Positions 32,084 to 43,880 of a stretch of 64,000 nucleotides of DNA are shown in pieces. The stretch's first letter is position 1, and each line of letters opens with the position of its first letter. The position numbers and the translations under genes were made by a program. The notes beneath the pieces are model-generated. The model was given only the letters and a program-made list of their open reading frames with translations. It did no database searches and had not been told where the DNA came from. Source of the stretch: Glebionis coronaria (lineage: Eukaryota; Streptophyta; Magnoliopsida; Asterales; Asteraceae); assembly GCA_025667525.1 (NCBI GenBank), contig CM046875.1:119588340-119652339 (forward strand), given 5' to 3'.

Positions 32084-32992
32084 TTAAGCGATCACTACCA
32101 ACTGTTGGTAAATGGCAAATGACAAAGGAATAGGGCCTCTATAGAGTTTCAATTGGGACACATGAAACACTGGATGTATCTGAGAAGAACTAGGTAGCTG
32201 TAACTTATAAGCCACCTTACCCACTTTCTTTTCCACCAAGAAGGGACCAAAATATTTAGACAACACTTTGTGTTGCTTGCCTTGTCTGAGTGATGATTGT
32301 CTGTAAGGTTTTAACTTTAAGTACACCCAAACACCTTCTTCAAATTCTCTGTCACTTCTATGCTTATCTGTCAAACTTTTCATCCTGTCTTGTGATCTCT
32401 TGATATGGAACTTGAGTAAATCAATTGCAGCTTCTCTGGCACTTAAGTATCTGTCCACAACATCCACCAAACTATCTCTCTTAGTTTAGACTATATGAGA
32501 GGGAGGAGCTTGACCATAAACCACCTGGTAAGGTGTTGTTTTGATAGTGGTGTGGTAGGAAGTGTTATACCAATATTCAGCTAAGGAAAGCCAATTGACC
32601 CACTCCTTTGGTTTGTCACCACACATACACCTCAAATAACACTCCAAACATCTATTGACTACTTCTGTCTGACCATCACTTTGAGGATGATAGGCAATAG
32701 AGGTATGTAGTTGCACTTGCAGATAATAGAAGAGTTCTTTCCAAAATCTGCTCATGAAAACTGCATCTCTATCACTTACAATTACTTGAGACAATCCATG
32801 GAGCTTGTAAATTGTGTCAAAGAAAGATTGAGCTACTTGTAGAGTAGTATAGGGACGAGTAAGAGGAATAAAGTGGTTGTACTTGCTCAATATGTCCACT
32901 ATGACCATAATGACTGTTCTGCCCTTAGACATAGGTAAACCATTTATAAAATTTATGAAAATCTCTATCCACACTTTTGTAGGAATAGGCAA
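32084..32992 (-). pseudogene. Chromovirus-like integrase core and C-terminal domain
   Basis: The core reads FINFINGLPMSKGRT, where the family has the catalytic Asp in DFIxGLP; it is now Asn. The second Asp (VSDRDAVF) and the Glu (GQTEVVNRCLE) remain. An in-frame TAG at about 32486 separates the core from the C-terminal part. That part has LRQGKQHKVLSKYFGPF, VGKVAYKLQLP and IHPVFHVSQLK, the GPY/F and chromo-linker region of Ty3/gypsy integrases. It is not functional. Confidence 0.8.
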
Positions 32993-33482
32993 AGGTTAAA
33001 GAAGACCAGGATAAGGAACCAATTTTGGTTTAAACCTCTAGCAAGTATCATATTGTCTGATAAACTATTTGATTTGCTTCCTCATTTTCTTCCAATAAAC
33101 CACTGCACACATTCTTTTGCTAGTTGCCTGCATTCCAGAATGCTCACCATCTAGACCATTATGAAAGTATAGTAGCAAATCTGTTCTCAAAACCTCATCA
33201 CTACCAATGACCAAATTCCTTTTTCTCAATAACTATCCTGCTGACTATAAGGAGTGTTTGGAAGAAGAAGGATCAACCTGTAATTTGTCAATTGTAGCCT
33301 TCAACTTAGGATCATCCTTGCCAGACTTGTTTAATTTTGTCATACAATGAACTGGACACAATGGTGACAACTATTTAGAGCAATTCCACTGGACTTTGAA
33401 CTCTGGAAAGAGCATCTGCTACTACATTTTCAGCTCCTTTCTTATAAACAATTTCATAATCAAAGCCCATCAATTTAGGAAG
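32993..33482 (-). pseudogene. Decayed RNase H to integrase connection
   Basis: Only broken readings are found here, including the zinc-finger region of integrase. The sequence is continuous between recognised pol parts, so it is treated as decayed pol. Confidence 0.55.
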
Positions 33483-33710
33483 CTACTTCATTTGAGCAGG
33501 AGTGGTAATCCTTTGATCCAATAGGTACTGCAAACTGTAGTGATTTGTTTTTATAATGAAGTGTTTATCCAACAAGTAGCCTCTCCATTTGTCTAATGCA
33601 TAGATGACTGGTAAGAATTTTTTTTCATAAGTATATAAGGTTTGATGTTTTAGGGCAAGTGATTTACTAAGGAAGGCAATTGGATGACCTTGTTGTTGTA
33701 ACACAAGCCT
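33483..33710 (-). pseudogene. Chromovirus-like RNase H fragment
   Basis: It reads LVLQQQGHPIAFLSKSLA, TYEKKFLPVIYALDKWRGYL and IKTNHYSLQYLLDQRITT. In the last motif the family has Asp (TDH), here Asn. It continues the RT reading whose last residues are at 59606. An apparent ORF extension upstream to 33755 is LTR sequence, not pol. Confidence 0.82.
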
Positions 33711-36136
33711 TGTAAAACCCTTAATTTTCATTTTTAGGATGACATCACTGTACACGTCACCTCATGATTTATTAAATATCATCACCTTTGTATTAGATAT
33801 TTTTATCTGTCACTTACATTATGTTTTACATAAGTGTCATTACGGATATTTGATCACGGGAACTTTTCATATCATTTTATATAATTATGAACATACAATC
33901 ATTCGATTGATCACTTTGGCGACTTTTAAGCCACATGGAACTCATGAACATTTGTATCACACTATTTTAGATTTATAATATCTAAAAACCATGATCACAT
34001 TTATTTGAATTTACCAAGTATCTAAATTCACCATATAATATATATGTATATACATATATTACACTATAAGAAATACCACAAGTCAATAAAAGCCACTTTT
34101 TTACATTCCAACATCACACATTCTATTTTTATACATTTTAACAAGTGTCATATTTTATTTTACCTAAACTATACATTTTAATATACACTACAAATACTTT
34201 CACTATAAACCCTAAACCTTAACCAAATCACCATAGATCTAGATTAGAACCTACAATATTCTACCTAGATCCTTAGTATCTCCTTAGATTTACCAAAATC
34301 AAACACAAATCTATCCTAAACACTTTCATTAGCCGAAAATCACAAGCTTACGACTTGTACACTTCTAGAAACATTAAGTATTACCACACTTACCATTTCA
34401 AACTTATACAACATAAACCATTTATGGTTAGAAATATTTGGGAATTCTTGTCCCCTTGACCCTCTATGTGTCGCGGCTAGCTACCAAACCAAGGGCCAAC
34501 TTACACAAAACATTACATTAAGGATTAGTACTATGTTGTACTAGGGAAGATCATGGGAAGATATACTTAGATTCACAAAATATCTCTTAGATCTTCATCT
34601 CTCTCTTAGGCGTGTATATCACCTCCACCACAATCTCAAATCTCATACTCCTACATTATAACTCACGGCATACATATACTTCTATAAAGATCATTCCCCA
34701 AAACCTCATTCAATAAACCAAATCCTTGTCTTCTACCTCATAAATCCTAGCATTTACTCTTACTACACAAATCTTGAATATCAAGGCAACATATGGAGCT
34801 CTAGGTCACGGCACATATCCATTTCGTGTAGATCTATTAGAAGCAAGGTATTACTAGCTCATTTCCATACTTAGTTCATCTTCCTAGATTACAAGTAAGT
34901 ACCACAACCTTTGTCTTCATTCCTACATTATTATTCATGAAAATATAAGTAAAACCATATGTAAACTAGATACACTCATGAAAACCATCACATAAACACC
35001 ATTCATACGTAAAATTTGGATAAACAAGCCTTAGGATAATCCTTGAAACCCACGACATGATTTTATGTTAGGTAATATCATGTTAGTTTTGAACTATGAA
35101 ATGCTAATGTTAGTCACTTCCTAGATCTAAGTTAAACCTAGAAAATTAGAAAACCTAGGATGCCTAAATCCTAAAATAAGCTAGAAATCATGATATTAAG
35201 TTAACATGCATTAATGAAATAACCCACAAATTAAGCCCAATAAGCCTACAACATAAGCCCATGACCCACGACTTATTAATAAGCCGAGCCATAAATAGAC
35301 CCAATAGGCCCATGAAATTATTTAGCTTATTTAGTATAAGTTATACACTTGTGTAATTTTTCCTAGATCTACCCAAGCCCACATAAGCCCAAAACCAATC
35401 GGACCCTTAATGGGCCTTACCGAGCCCATTAAGCTCTAAAAACCCATTTTGGTAACTTTTTGTGCCAAAAGTGGACACTTGTGAAAGTATAATCCTAAAA
35501 TGTAAAGTCCTAAAAGTTATAAGTTAATTTTGTGAGTTTAAGAACTAAAAGGGTACAAACCGTAACTTTTAAAATCCATTTTCTATCTTTTTACAAAGTA
35601 TAAGGGTCGTTAGGTATTTTTTAGAAAGTTAAAGGGTTATTTATGAATTAAACGAAACTTAAACAAACCCTAGGGACTTACTTTTCCAATTGCCGAAACT
35701 TAAATAAGCCATAGGTACTAAACTTGTATTTTTCCAAAACTAATAAACCTTAGGGACTAAAATGTAATTAACCAAAACTTATATAAGCCCTAAGGGCTAA
35801 TCTTGCAATTATTCGAAACACATAAACCCTAGGGGCTGAAATTGACATAAGCCAAAACTTATATAAGCCCTAGGGACCTTCCTTGCAATCTACTAGAAAT
35901 AATAAACCCTAGGGGTATAACTTGCCAAATGCCGAAGTTTATTAAGCCCTAGGGGCTGTTTTGTAATTATTATAAAACCAAGGACTTAGGTGCAATTTAA
36001 ATTAGGTCTATTGATACTAATTAAAATAATTAATAAGCTAAAAGGGTTAAACAGTAACTTGTGAAACGTGGAGGACTAATTTTGTACAACTGAAACTTGA
36101 AGGGTTTTTATGAAACATTATTTTTATATAAGTGCT
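33711..36136 (+). repeat. Solo LTR, first piece
   Basis: Noncoding, AT-rich. From about 35460 it has repeated agggactaa/cctagggg phrases alternating with aaacttatataagccc, in a loose 60-bp periodicity to about 35960. It ends at the target duplication gtgct (36132-36136). Confidence 0.65.
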
Positions 36137-37726
36137 TGATGTTCGAAATTTTTACTCGTTGAAAGTTCGTTCTCGGTATCTAATCGAATTGATTTCCGGT
36201 TAATTGTGTGAGATTAGTTGTTCTTGGTGAAACAAATATTTTTGGTTTTGGAAAAATAAATGTGCAAGACTTAATAATAAATGACAAGTAATTAAAACTA
36301 TAACTAAGTGAAACGTAAATTGGTGCAATATTTAAAACGTTAAAAGTAAGCGACGAGAAATTAAATAACGTAAAATTAAAGCTTTGACGAAAAGTAAATT
36401 GACAATAAAATAAAAACGCGGAACGAAATTAAAATAGACTAAAAATAAAACGAGAGAAATTGACATTTAAACATAAGCAAAACCGTAAAACAAAACCTTC
36501 CATCGGAATACACCCGATCGGAATCCATAAGGATCCGATCGGAATGTACAAGAAGGTCCCGATCGGAATATACACACGACAACCAATCGGAATTAGTAGA
36601 AACATGTTGGATCGGAATATAATGAAATGCTACTGGTCGGAATATGACCAACACCTACAATCAGAATAACTGAAAAGATCAGATCGGAATGCTAAATAGA
36701 TGATCCAATCGGAATCTTCCAAGACCCTTTTCCGATCATCCGATCGGAATGAAGGGGTGGTTCGGTCGGAAAGCTATGGTCGGAAAACAGTGGTCGGAAA
36801 AGGGATTTAAAACCCTTTCCGATTGGTTTTTTGATCCGAAAATAAAGGCAATGGTATTAAGCTATTGGAATAAGCTCAAACCAAAACTAGGACGAATCTC
36901 AAATGAAATAAATCGAATAAGCACAAATATAACTTAACAAAACTTAAAATCAACAAACTTTTAGAATCAAAACATAAAAAGATGAAATTTTTAAGCACGA
37001 ACACTTAAATGAACAACACGGATCATATGTGAATCGCACCACAAGTAAAGTAGAATCAAGAAAGGAAGATTAAAGATTAAGGCAAGAAAAGTAAAGATTA
37101 AAGAACAAATAATGAAAACTTACTTGAAAATTAAATTGATTAAAAGTGCATAACAATTAATTAAAGTGCGAGAAATAAAATGATAAGGAATGAAAAATGG
37201 TGGAAGAATGGTTTGTCAAGCCACCAACAACTCTCAACAAATGAGGTTGGTTGGTATTTATAGGGAGATTAGGGAGGAGCTTAGGAAGCTTCCTCCCTCT
37301 TTCTTCTTTCTCTTAATTGCACACTTAGGTCCTTGATCTCTTTAATCTTTTGTTAGTCTTCTTAATACTTGGACTTTGTCTTGGGATTTCTTCAAACTCG
37401 TCTTGTATTTTCTTCATAAATAAGACTCGAGTTCTTCGGCTTTTTAGTAAACTTCCGTCTTTGACTTTTTCTTCGATAAATCTTCAGAATTGGTCTTGGA
37501 CTTCCGTTCTTTTTCCACTCTTGATCTTTCGACTTCATCTTTCATCTTTTTCTTTGATAAAAGCCCGTGAATGCCGTGTTTTCTCCACTTTTCACCTTTT
37601 CGTCCTAAATTACAACAAAAACACAAACCACGTATAATTCCGACATAAATGACATAAAATACACGTTTTGGCTTGGTTATTATTGTAATTAAGTGGTAAA
37701 AAGGATGGGTGTTTTCACACCTATCA
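36137..37726 (-). repeat. Non-autonomous element 3' LTR (1590 bp)
   Basis: It starts tgatgttcg and ends cacacctatca. It contains about 15 TCGGAAT words between 36500 and 36830, and a TATA-like ccctataaatacc on the minus strand near 37252-37264. Confidence 0.93.
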
Positions 37727-37740
37727 AATCCCCTACACTT
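37727..37740 (-). promoter_or_regulatory. Polypurine tract of the non-autonomous element
   Basis: Minus-strand agtgtaggggattt lies against the LTR start TGATAGG. Confidence 0.82.
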
Positions 37741-39750
37741 AACCATTGCAATGTCCTCATGCAATGCATTAGTTACAAAGCAAGATTACATTTTCCATCA
37801 TAATCAATCCACGTTGGCCTTTATTTAAAGAAATAGAAAATTATAAACATACAAAGTAAAGAAATCAAAAACATACCTTGGGTTTTGAAAATGTCGTGAA
37901 TGATCATCATCCTCAAGTTTCACGTTCTCCAAACTAAGCTTAAAAACGAGATCATTGTTATTATAAGTTAGCAAACTATCACGAACTCATGTGGGCCAAT
38001 TATTCACTTAGACTCCCTTATCCCTAGGTGTATCTCTTATATTTTATTTTTGTCTTGAATGATCACGAGGATGCATTGTTTGACTTATTTCGATAGTTAT
38101 TTAGTCCGAAAATAAGGTGAACGATTTAATCAATATTTAGCTAAAGGACCAAATCTTTTAAAACTGCTTCTCGGGATATCAAAAAGTTCATATCTTGGCA
38201 TAACTTGGTTCGCGATTTGAGACCTTTCTCGGGCCGATATTTGGCAGCGACTTCATACTTCGAATCTTCGAGAGACGTTCTTGAAATTGTGGTCTTCTCT
38301 TCATAATAGGAATTTCTTCACTTGAAGTTTTTGAGAGATTCTTCATCTTTGGACCACGACTTCTTCATTTTTCTCCAATCTTTATTTTGGACTTCGATAT
38401 ACAGCGATCCGCCTCCTTTTAGGACTTGGATCTATTTATCCTCATACCTTGTTAGGGTCTTTTCGGATAGACTTCTCCATGACTTTTGGGGAGTTCTTGC
38501 TTTTCGTCGTGTGTCTCGATCCTTCATATTGATTTTCAATAAATGATTCTTCACATCACTTTTGGATCTTTAGCAACAAAATGTAGCCCTCATGCCTTGT
38601 TAGGGCCTTTTTGGACTCGCCAATCTTCGCGCCCCGCTTCATAAGTTATGCCTTGGCTATGAACTCTCGTCATTACCGAGCAACTTTTAAACGATCTGGG
38701 GCTAGAAGCTAAGTAACCTTTTAAATCGTACAACCTTATTTATTAGCAGATTAATTTATTAACAAGCGGAGGGAGAATAGGCTCATAATTAACTCACATA
38801 AATTCACGAAAGAATACCGAACTTATAATTGGCTCTATCATCTCTCGTTCTCCACAGTTTAAAATCTCAAGGAATGAGACTCGTGGATGCTTAGCCTATT
38901 AAATCAAAGTTTTGGGTTTTCGAGTCGCCTATAGGATCTTGCAAATTCTTAGACTTTTTCAAGTTTAGAAATCGCGTTTTAAAGTTCCCTTGATAAACGA
39001 CTCTCTAGGATCAATTATAGGAACTTGCGAAAAGTTCTTGTTCTTAACCCGTGAGAGTTAAGACTTTCGCGTTTTATAGCTCCCTATATAAAAGCCTAGC
39101 AAAACTTGACTTAAACACGTTAAGGATACTAGCTAGAGTAAACTTAGGCAAGTAAACTCGGGTTGAGTCAAAATATTCACGACTTTATTAAAAATTTATT
39201 CTAGAAATGGCAAGAAACTAATCATGATAAAGGAAAATACAACTGTACAACTTGGCCAAAATAGATTAAAAATTTTGAAAAATGTCGAAAAATCAAATTT
39301 TCCGGTTAAAATGAGGACAAATACAAGGAAAAGACCACTTAACTTCGATAAAAGTCCCCCCTACACTTAAGATAAACATTGTCCTCAATGTTTAAGCATG
39401 TGGGAGTAAACTCCCCTACACTTAGGACATTGTGCACGTTGTTTAAATCTCGCTAAGGAAAAGACAACTAAAGAGATTCCTATTTTAATATTGAGAAAAT
39501 ATAAAATAGTGAATCGAAAAGAGTTTAGGATAGAACCGGGATAATGGAACACGGAATCACGGTTCGTCAAAAGTCATCAAGAGTGTGTCTTTGAAGCTCT
39601 AATCCCTGCACATGATAAGAAAGAAAGCAAGAAACACCACGGGGCTCCCCCTACACTTATGGTGAAAACAGGTAAAGATAGATAATTGGGTTGCCTCCCA
39701 AAAGGCGCTTGTTTTTGTTATCCGAGTCACGAGCCTGACTCGTCCCCGAA
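37741..39750 (-). other. Noncoding interior of the non-autonomous element
   Basis: Two kilobases without a credible ORF. Near its ORF-side end are three further copies of the taagtgtagggg purine motif (about 39354, 39411, 39646). One is preceded, like the real polypurine tract, by a gaggacaatg-type word on the minus strand. Confidence 0.7.
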
Positions 39751-41298
39751 TTAAATAGTCCATGGGGAAGCCTCGAATGTGATACCGGGATCAAAGACCT
39801 TGTCCTCGTTCCCGGTGGACATTAACAAAGGGGAGGCGGGGGAATAAGTCTTAAATGGGGGAAAGGTCCGCTCAACATACGAGAGGTATGTGAGGTAATG
39901 ATCCACGGGAGGTGGGGTGGGTAAAGGAATCACATTGTCATCCCCTAAAGACAATGGATGCTCAGCAGCAAGCGGCAAAGCCGTAAGGTCATCAATTAGA
40001 AAATAATCAATGACACCCCCCGGGTCAAAGCACTCATCCTCATGAACGTTAATCTCTTCGATTTCTTCATCATAAATAGGTGCGTCAAACCAAGGTTTGT
40101 CGTTCCCATCATTGAGGATTTCAGAAACTCGCTCAAAAAGATCACGATCAAGTACGAAACCATCATTCATTTGTGGGGATTGTTGATAAGTTAAATCCGC
40201 ACGAATGTGGTAAACGTAATTCTCAGTGGAGGAGTGTTGATTAGGTAACTCCTCGAGAATAGGATGATTGGTCAAGTGAGTTGGTTCGTCATTATTATGA
40301 AAAATAAGACGCTCCAACTCATCAAGTTCAGCATCGATGTTGGAAAAATCGACCTCGCTTGTAGGAAGAATCGGAGGTAAAAGAGCTAGCTCTCGTTCGA
40401 TAATTTCCGCAATCTCGGGCTCGAATTGGAATTCATCATTAAAAACAACCTCATCCTTAAGTTCAGCAAAAGTCGTAAGATCACAAACCTCATCAAAGAC
40501 TTCTTCAAGACCAAAATCACGAATCTCACCCGAAGTATCACTATCCTTAGATGCATTGGTGTTATCAAGAATATGAGTAGTAATCTCAGAGGATGGGTTG
40601 AGATCATAGACATCATCCTCGTCATCATCATAATAGTATGGGTACACCGGAGGAGGAGTATAAGTCTCAATATTCGATATTTGCTCTTGTCGTTGATCCT
40701 CTTGCCATTTTTCGATGATCCTGTTGAAAGTTTCTTGAATTTGTTGACTTTGCTTAGCAAGAGAGTTCCATTGTTCGTGGGGGCTCAATTGTTCGAAGGG
40801 AGGTTGATGATCGATGATGTGCTGTGGGGGTTCAAAATGTTGAAAACCTGAATTATAGCATGGTTGTGGCTCATAGTAGTTCATCGGTTGAGAAGAATTA
40901 TAAACCGGATTTGGTTCATAATAATTCATTAGTTGACAATAATAGGTATCGTGAGGACCCCCACAGTTGTTGCAGAACGGTTGAGGAGAAAGACTGGGTG
41001 CGTCTTGTGGATAGCTATTATCATAGTCATAATTGTACCCCGGTTCTTGCCCGTAATCATACGAGTATTGAACCGGGCACGAAACATGCCAAGGAGAATC
41101 GCTTCCACAATAGATGCACGGGGAAAGAGTAGGTGGGTTCAAAAAGGACGAATTAATTGAGGGACACAAAGGACAAAATCCTGGTATTGATTGTGTATCT
41201 TTGATATCGTTTCCGCACCGCTCACATGTACACCATTGACAAGAGTCGTTCCCGTACAATCGTCTCCCGCAACCGACGCAATGGACATAAGAATCCAT
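39751..41298 (-). CDS. Cysteine-rich, acidic gag-like protein of the non-autonomous element (515 aa)
   Basis: The ORF is intact and starts about 190 bp from the primer site. Residues 1-75 carry six C-x2-C pairs or near pairs (HCVGCG, CQWCTCERC, FCPLCP, PCIYCGSD), suggesting zinc ribbons. At about 109-121 is CNNCGGPHDTYYC, the same C-x2-C-x3-H-x4-C form as the gag knuckle of the autonomous relative (CDICGGSHSYTDC). A Tyr/Pro/Asn-rich stretch follows, then a short helical segment (NSLAKQSQQIQETFNRIIEK). The last ~300 residues are strongly acidic and end SPLLMSTGNEDKVFDPGITF. That tail resembles hypothetical proteins in Anthemideae genomes (from memory). A gag-derived RNA-binding or packaging role is my inference; no enzyme motif is present. 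Confidence 0.8.
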   Translation of the reverse strand: MDSYVHCVGCGRRLYGNDSCQWCTCERCGNDIKDTQSIPGFCPLCPSINSSFLNPPTLSPCIYCGSDSPWHVSCPVQYSYDYGQEPGYNYDYDNSYPQDAPSLSPQPFCNNCGGPHDTYYCQLMNYYEPNPVYNSSQPMNYYEPQPCYNSGFQHFEPPQHIIDHQPPFEQLSPHEQWNSLAKQSQQIQETFNRIIEKWQEDQRQEQISNIETYTPPPVYPYYYDDDEDDVYDLNPSSEITTHILDNTNASKDSDTSGEIRDFGLEEVFDEVCDLTTFAELKDEVVFNDEFQFEPEIAEIIERELALLPPILPTSEVDFSNIDAELDELERLIFHNNDEPTHLTNHPILEELPNQHSSTENYVYHIRADLTYQQSPQMNDGFVLDRDLFERVSEILNDGNDKPWFDAPIYDEEIEEINVHEDECFDPGGVIDYFLIDDLTALPLAAEHPLSLGDDNVIPLPTPPPVDHYLTYLSYVERTFPPFKTYSPASPLLMSTGNEDKVFDPGITFEASPWTI

Positions 41299-41485
41299 AA
41301 AGAAAGATAGATGAGCAAGAAGAATATTTTTGGTGCAAAACTTTGAAAAAGAAATGCTTTTTATGAGTTTTCAAATGTTTTTGGATTTTTTTAAAAGTTT
41401 TGACAAGAAAAATAACGTTCACAAGTGAACGGATCCCAAAAGCCAACGCTTCTCTCACAAAAAACTTTCGATCCTCACGAAAAGA

Positions 41486-41501
41486 GCCGGCAGCGGCGCC
41501 A
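41486..41501 (-). promoter_or_regulatory. tRNA-Asp-type primer site of the non-autonomous element
   Basis: Minus-strand TGGCGCCGCTGCCGGC, two bases inside the LTR end. It differs at one position from the site of the autonomous relative (GTTG there, GCTG here). Confidence 0.87.
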
Positions 41502-41503
41502 TT

Positions 41504-43093
41504 TGATGTTCGAAATTTTTACTCGTTGAAAGTTCGTTCTCGGTATCTAATCGAATTGATTTCCGGTTAATTGTGTGAGATTAGTTGTTCTTGGTGAAAC
41601 AAATATTTTTGGTTTTGGAAAAATAAATGTGCAAGACTTAATAATAAATGACAAGTAATTAAAACTATAACTAAGTGAAACGTAAATTGGTGCAATATTT
41701 AAAACGTTAAAAGTAAGCGACGAGAAATTAAATAACGTAAAATTAAAGCTTTGACGAAAAGTAAATTGACAATAAAATAAAAACGCGGAACGAAATTAAA
41801 ATAGACTAAAAATAAAACGAGAGAAATTGACATTTAAACATAAGCAAAACCGTAAAACAAAACCTTCCATCGGAATACACCCGATCGGAATCCATAAGGA
41901 TCCGATCGGAATGTACAAGAAGGTCCCGATCGGAATATACACACGACAACCAATCGGAATTAGTAGAAACATGTTGGATCGGAATATAATGAAATGCTAC
42001 TGGTCGGAATATGACCAACACCTACAATCGGAATAACTGAAAAGATCAGATCGGAATGCTAAATAGATGATCCAATCGGAATCTTCCAAGACCCTTTTCC
42101 GATCATCCGATCGGAATGAAGGGGTGGTTCGGTCGGAAAGCTATGGTCGGAAAACAGTGGTCGGAAAAGGGATTTAAAACCCTTTCCGATTGGTTTTTTG
42201 ATCCGAAAATAAAGGCAATGGTATTAAGCTATTGGAATAAGCTCAAACCAAAACTAGGACGAATCTCAAATGAAATAAATCGAATAAGCACAAATATAAC
42301 TTAACAAAACTTAAAATCAACAAACTTTTAGAATCAAAACATAAAAAGATGAAATTTTTAAGCACGAACACTTAAATGAACAACACGGATCATATGTGAA
42401 TCGCACCACAAGTAAAGTAGAATCAAGAAAGGAAGATTAAAGATTAAGGCAAGAAAAGTAAAGATTAAAGAACAAATAATGAAAACTTACTTGAAAATTA
42501 AATTGATTAAAAGTGCATAACAATTAATTAAAGTGCGAGAAATAAAATGACAAGGAATGAAAAATGGTGGAAGAATGGTTTGTCAAGCCACCAACAACTC
42601 TCAACAAATGAGGTTGGTTGGTATTTATAGGGAGATTAGGGAGGAGCTTAGGAAGCTTCCTCCCTCTTTCTTCTTTCTCTTAATTGCACACTTAGGTCCT
42701 TGATCTCTTTAATCTTTTGTTAGTCTTCTTAATACTTGGACTTTGTCTTGGGATTTCTTCAAACTCGTCTTGTATTTTCTTTATAAATAAGACTCGAGTT
42801 CTTCGGCTTTTTAGTAAACTTCCGTCTTTGACTTTTTCTTCGATAAATCTTCAGAATTGGTCTTGGACTTCCGTTCTTTTTCCACTCTTGATCTTTCGAC
42901 TTCATCTTTCATCTTTTTCTTTGATAAAAGCCCGTGAATGCCGTGTTTTCTCCACTTTTCACCTTTTCGTCCTAAATTACAACAAAAACACAAACCACGC
43001 ATAATTCCGACATAAATGACATAAAATACACGTTTTGGCTTGGTTATTATTGTAATTAAGTGGTAAAAAGGATGGGTGTTTTCACACCTATCA
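41504..43093 (-). repeat. Non-autonomous element 5' LTR (1590 bp)
   Basis: Nearly identical to 36137-37726, same ends, followed by the duplication gtgct. Confidence 0.94.
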
Positions 43094-43098
43094 GTGCT

Positions 43099-43266
43099 AA
43101 ATAAATAAAAACCATTTTATTTCATTTATTATACTCTTGAATAAATAAAACAAAGGTAAACATACGCAAGCAAAATAAAATGTATATCATTACGATAACT
43201 TATTATAGGTTGGAAAAAAATAAAGTAATACACTATATAACAAACGTGCGATCATGCATTTTCATC
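43099..43266 (+). repeat. Solo LTR, second piece
   Basis: 168 bp of AT-rich LTR sequence between two insertions. It ends with the target duplication tcatc of the next element. Confidence 0.6.
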
Positions 43267-43782
43267 TGTTAGGAATAAAATGTAGCCAGTACACTTGAAC
43301 GCTGACAAGAAGAAAACAAGCGTTGATAAGAAGAGAACAAGCGCTGACAGATCAAGCATTGACAGGAAGAAGTCAAGCGTTGATAGGTTGAAGATAAGCA
43401 CTGATAGAAAGATATGGTCTACGCGTATTTTGTTTCTAGTTTGTTTCTAGTAAAGATAGGATCAACATTGTATTTTCTATAATTATCTTTACCTAGAATA
43501 GCTGATACGTAGACTCTTGTACAAGGTTTCTTATGTCTATAAAAGAAGACCTTTAGGTTATGTTTCATATAAGTTTTTCATACGTTAAACACTTTCATTA
43601 TAAGCAAGTTCGATTCAATCAATCAAGTGAAAGTTTGTTTTACATCCTTTGTGTGTTCTTGTTTAAGTGTTAATTTCACATAACACTTAAATTACTTTAT
43701 ACATAAACAAAGTTTCTCTATGTGTATAACTTGATCTAATCTCGTTTACACAAGCTAAATCGATCTAAGTTTGGGATCAACA
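43267..43782 (+). repeat. SIRE-type 5' LTR (516 bp)
   Basis: It starts tgttaggaat and ends gggatcaaca. A TATA-like tctataaaag is near 43535. Six copies of the gcgttgaca-type word lie in 43296-43400. Confidence 0.92.
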
Positions 43783-43784
43783 AG

Positions 43785-43796
43785 TGGTATCAGAGC
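43785..43796 (+). promoter_or_regulatory. tRNA-Met primer binding site
   Basis: TGGTATCAGAGC, two bases after the LTR, complementary to the 3' end of initiator tRNA-Met. Confidence 0.9.
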
Positions 43797-43880
43797 TTGT
43801 TGAGAAACTTTGATCTAAAAGAACACAAGAACCCTAAAATCACCAAAAACCCTAATTTTCACAAAACCATAAAAAACATC

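Larger units (their letters stand above)
36137..43093 (-). mobile_element. Young non-autonomous Athila-like element
   Basis: Two 1590-bp LTRs (36137-37726, 41504-43093) differ at only about four positions by eye. Exact 5-bp duplications gtgct flank it (36132-36136, 43094-43098). The LTR ends TGAT...ATCA, the primer site TGGCGCCGCTGCCGGC and a purine tract are all intact. The 3.8-kb interior has one ORF (515 aa) and no protease, RT or integrase, so it must be mobilised in trans. Its LTR tail and primer site match the coding-competent relative at 243-8361. Confidence 0.93.

Noticed and set aside
33711..33755. N-terminal extension of the RNase H ORF (MYSDVILKMKIKGFTR)
   Set aside because: These residues come from the start of the solo LTR; the native sequence is on the other side of the insertion at 59589.
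40426..40851. Plus-strand 141-residue ORF in the non-autonomous element
   Set aside because: Antisense shadow of the acidic 515-aa ORF; the minus-strand ORF is longer, has motifs and starts at the right distance from the primer site.
43298..43400. CGTTGACA words as WRKY W-boxes
   Set aside because: The W-box needs TTGAC followed by C or T; here A follows and the CGCTGAC variant lacks the TTGAC core. A WRKY link is not supported.
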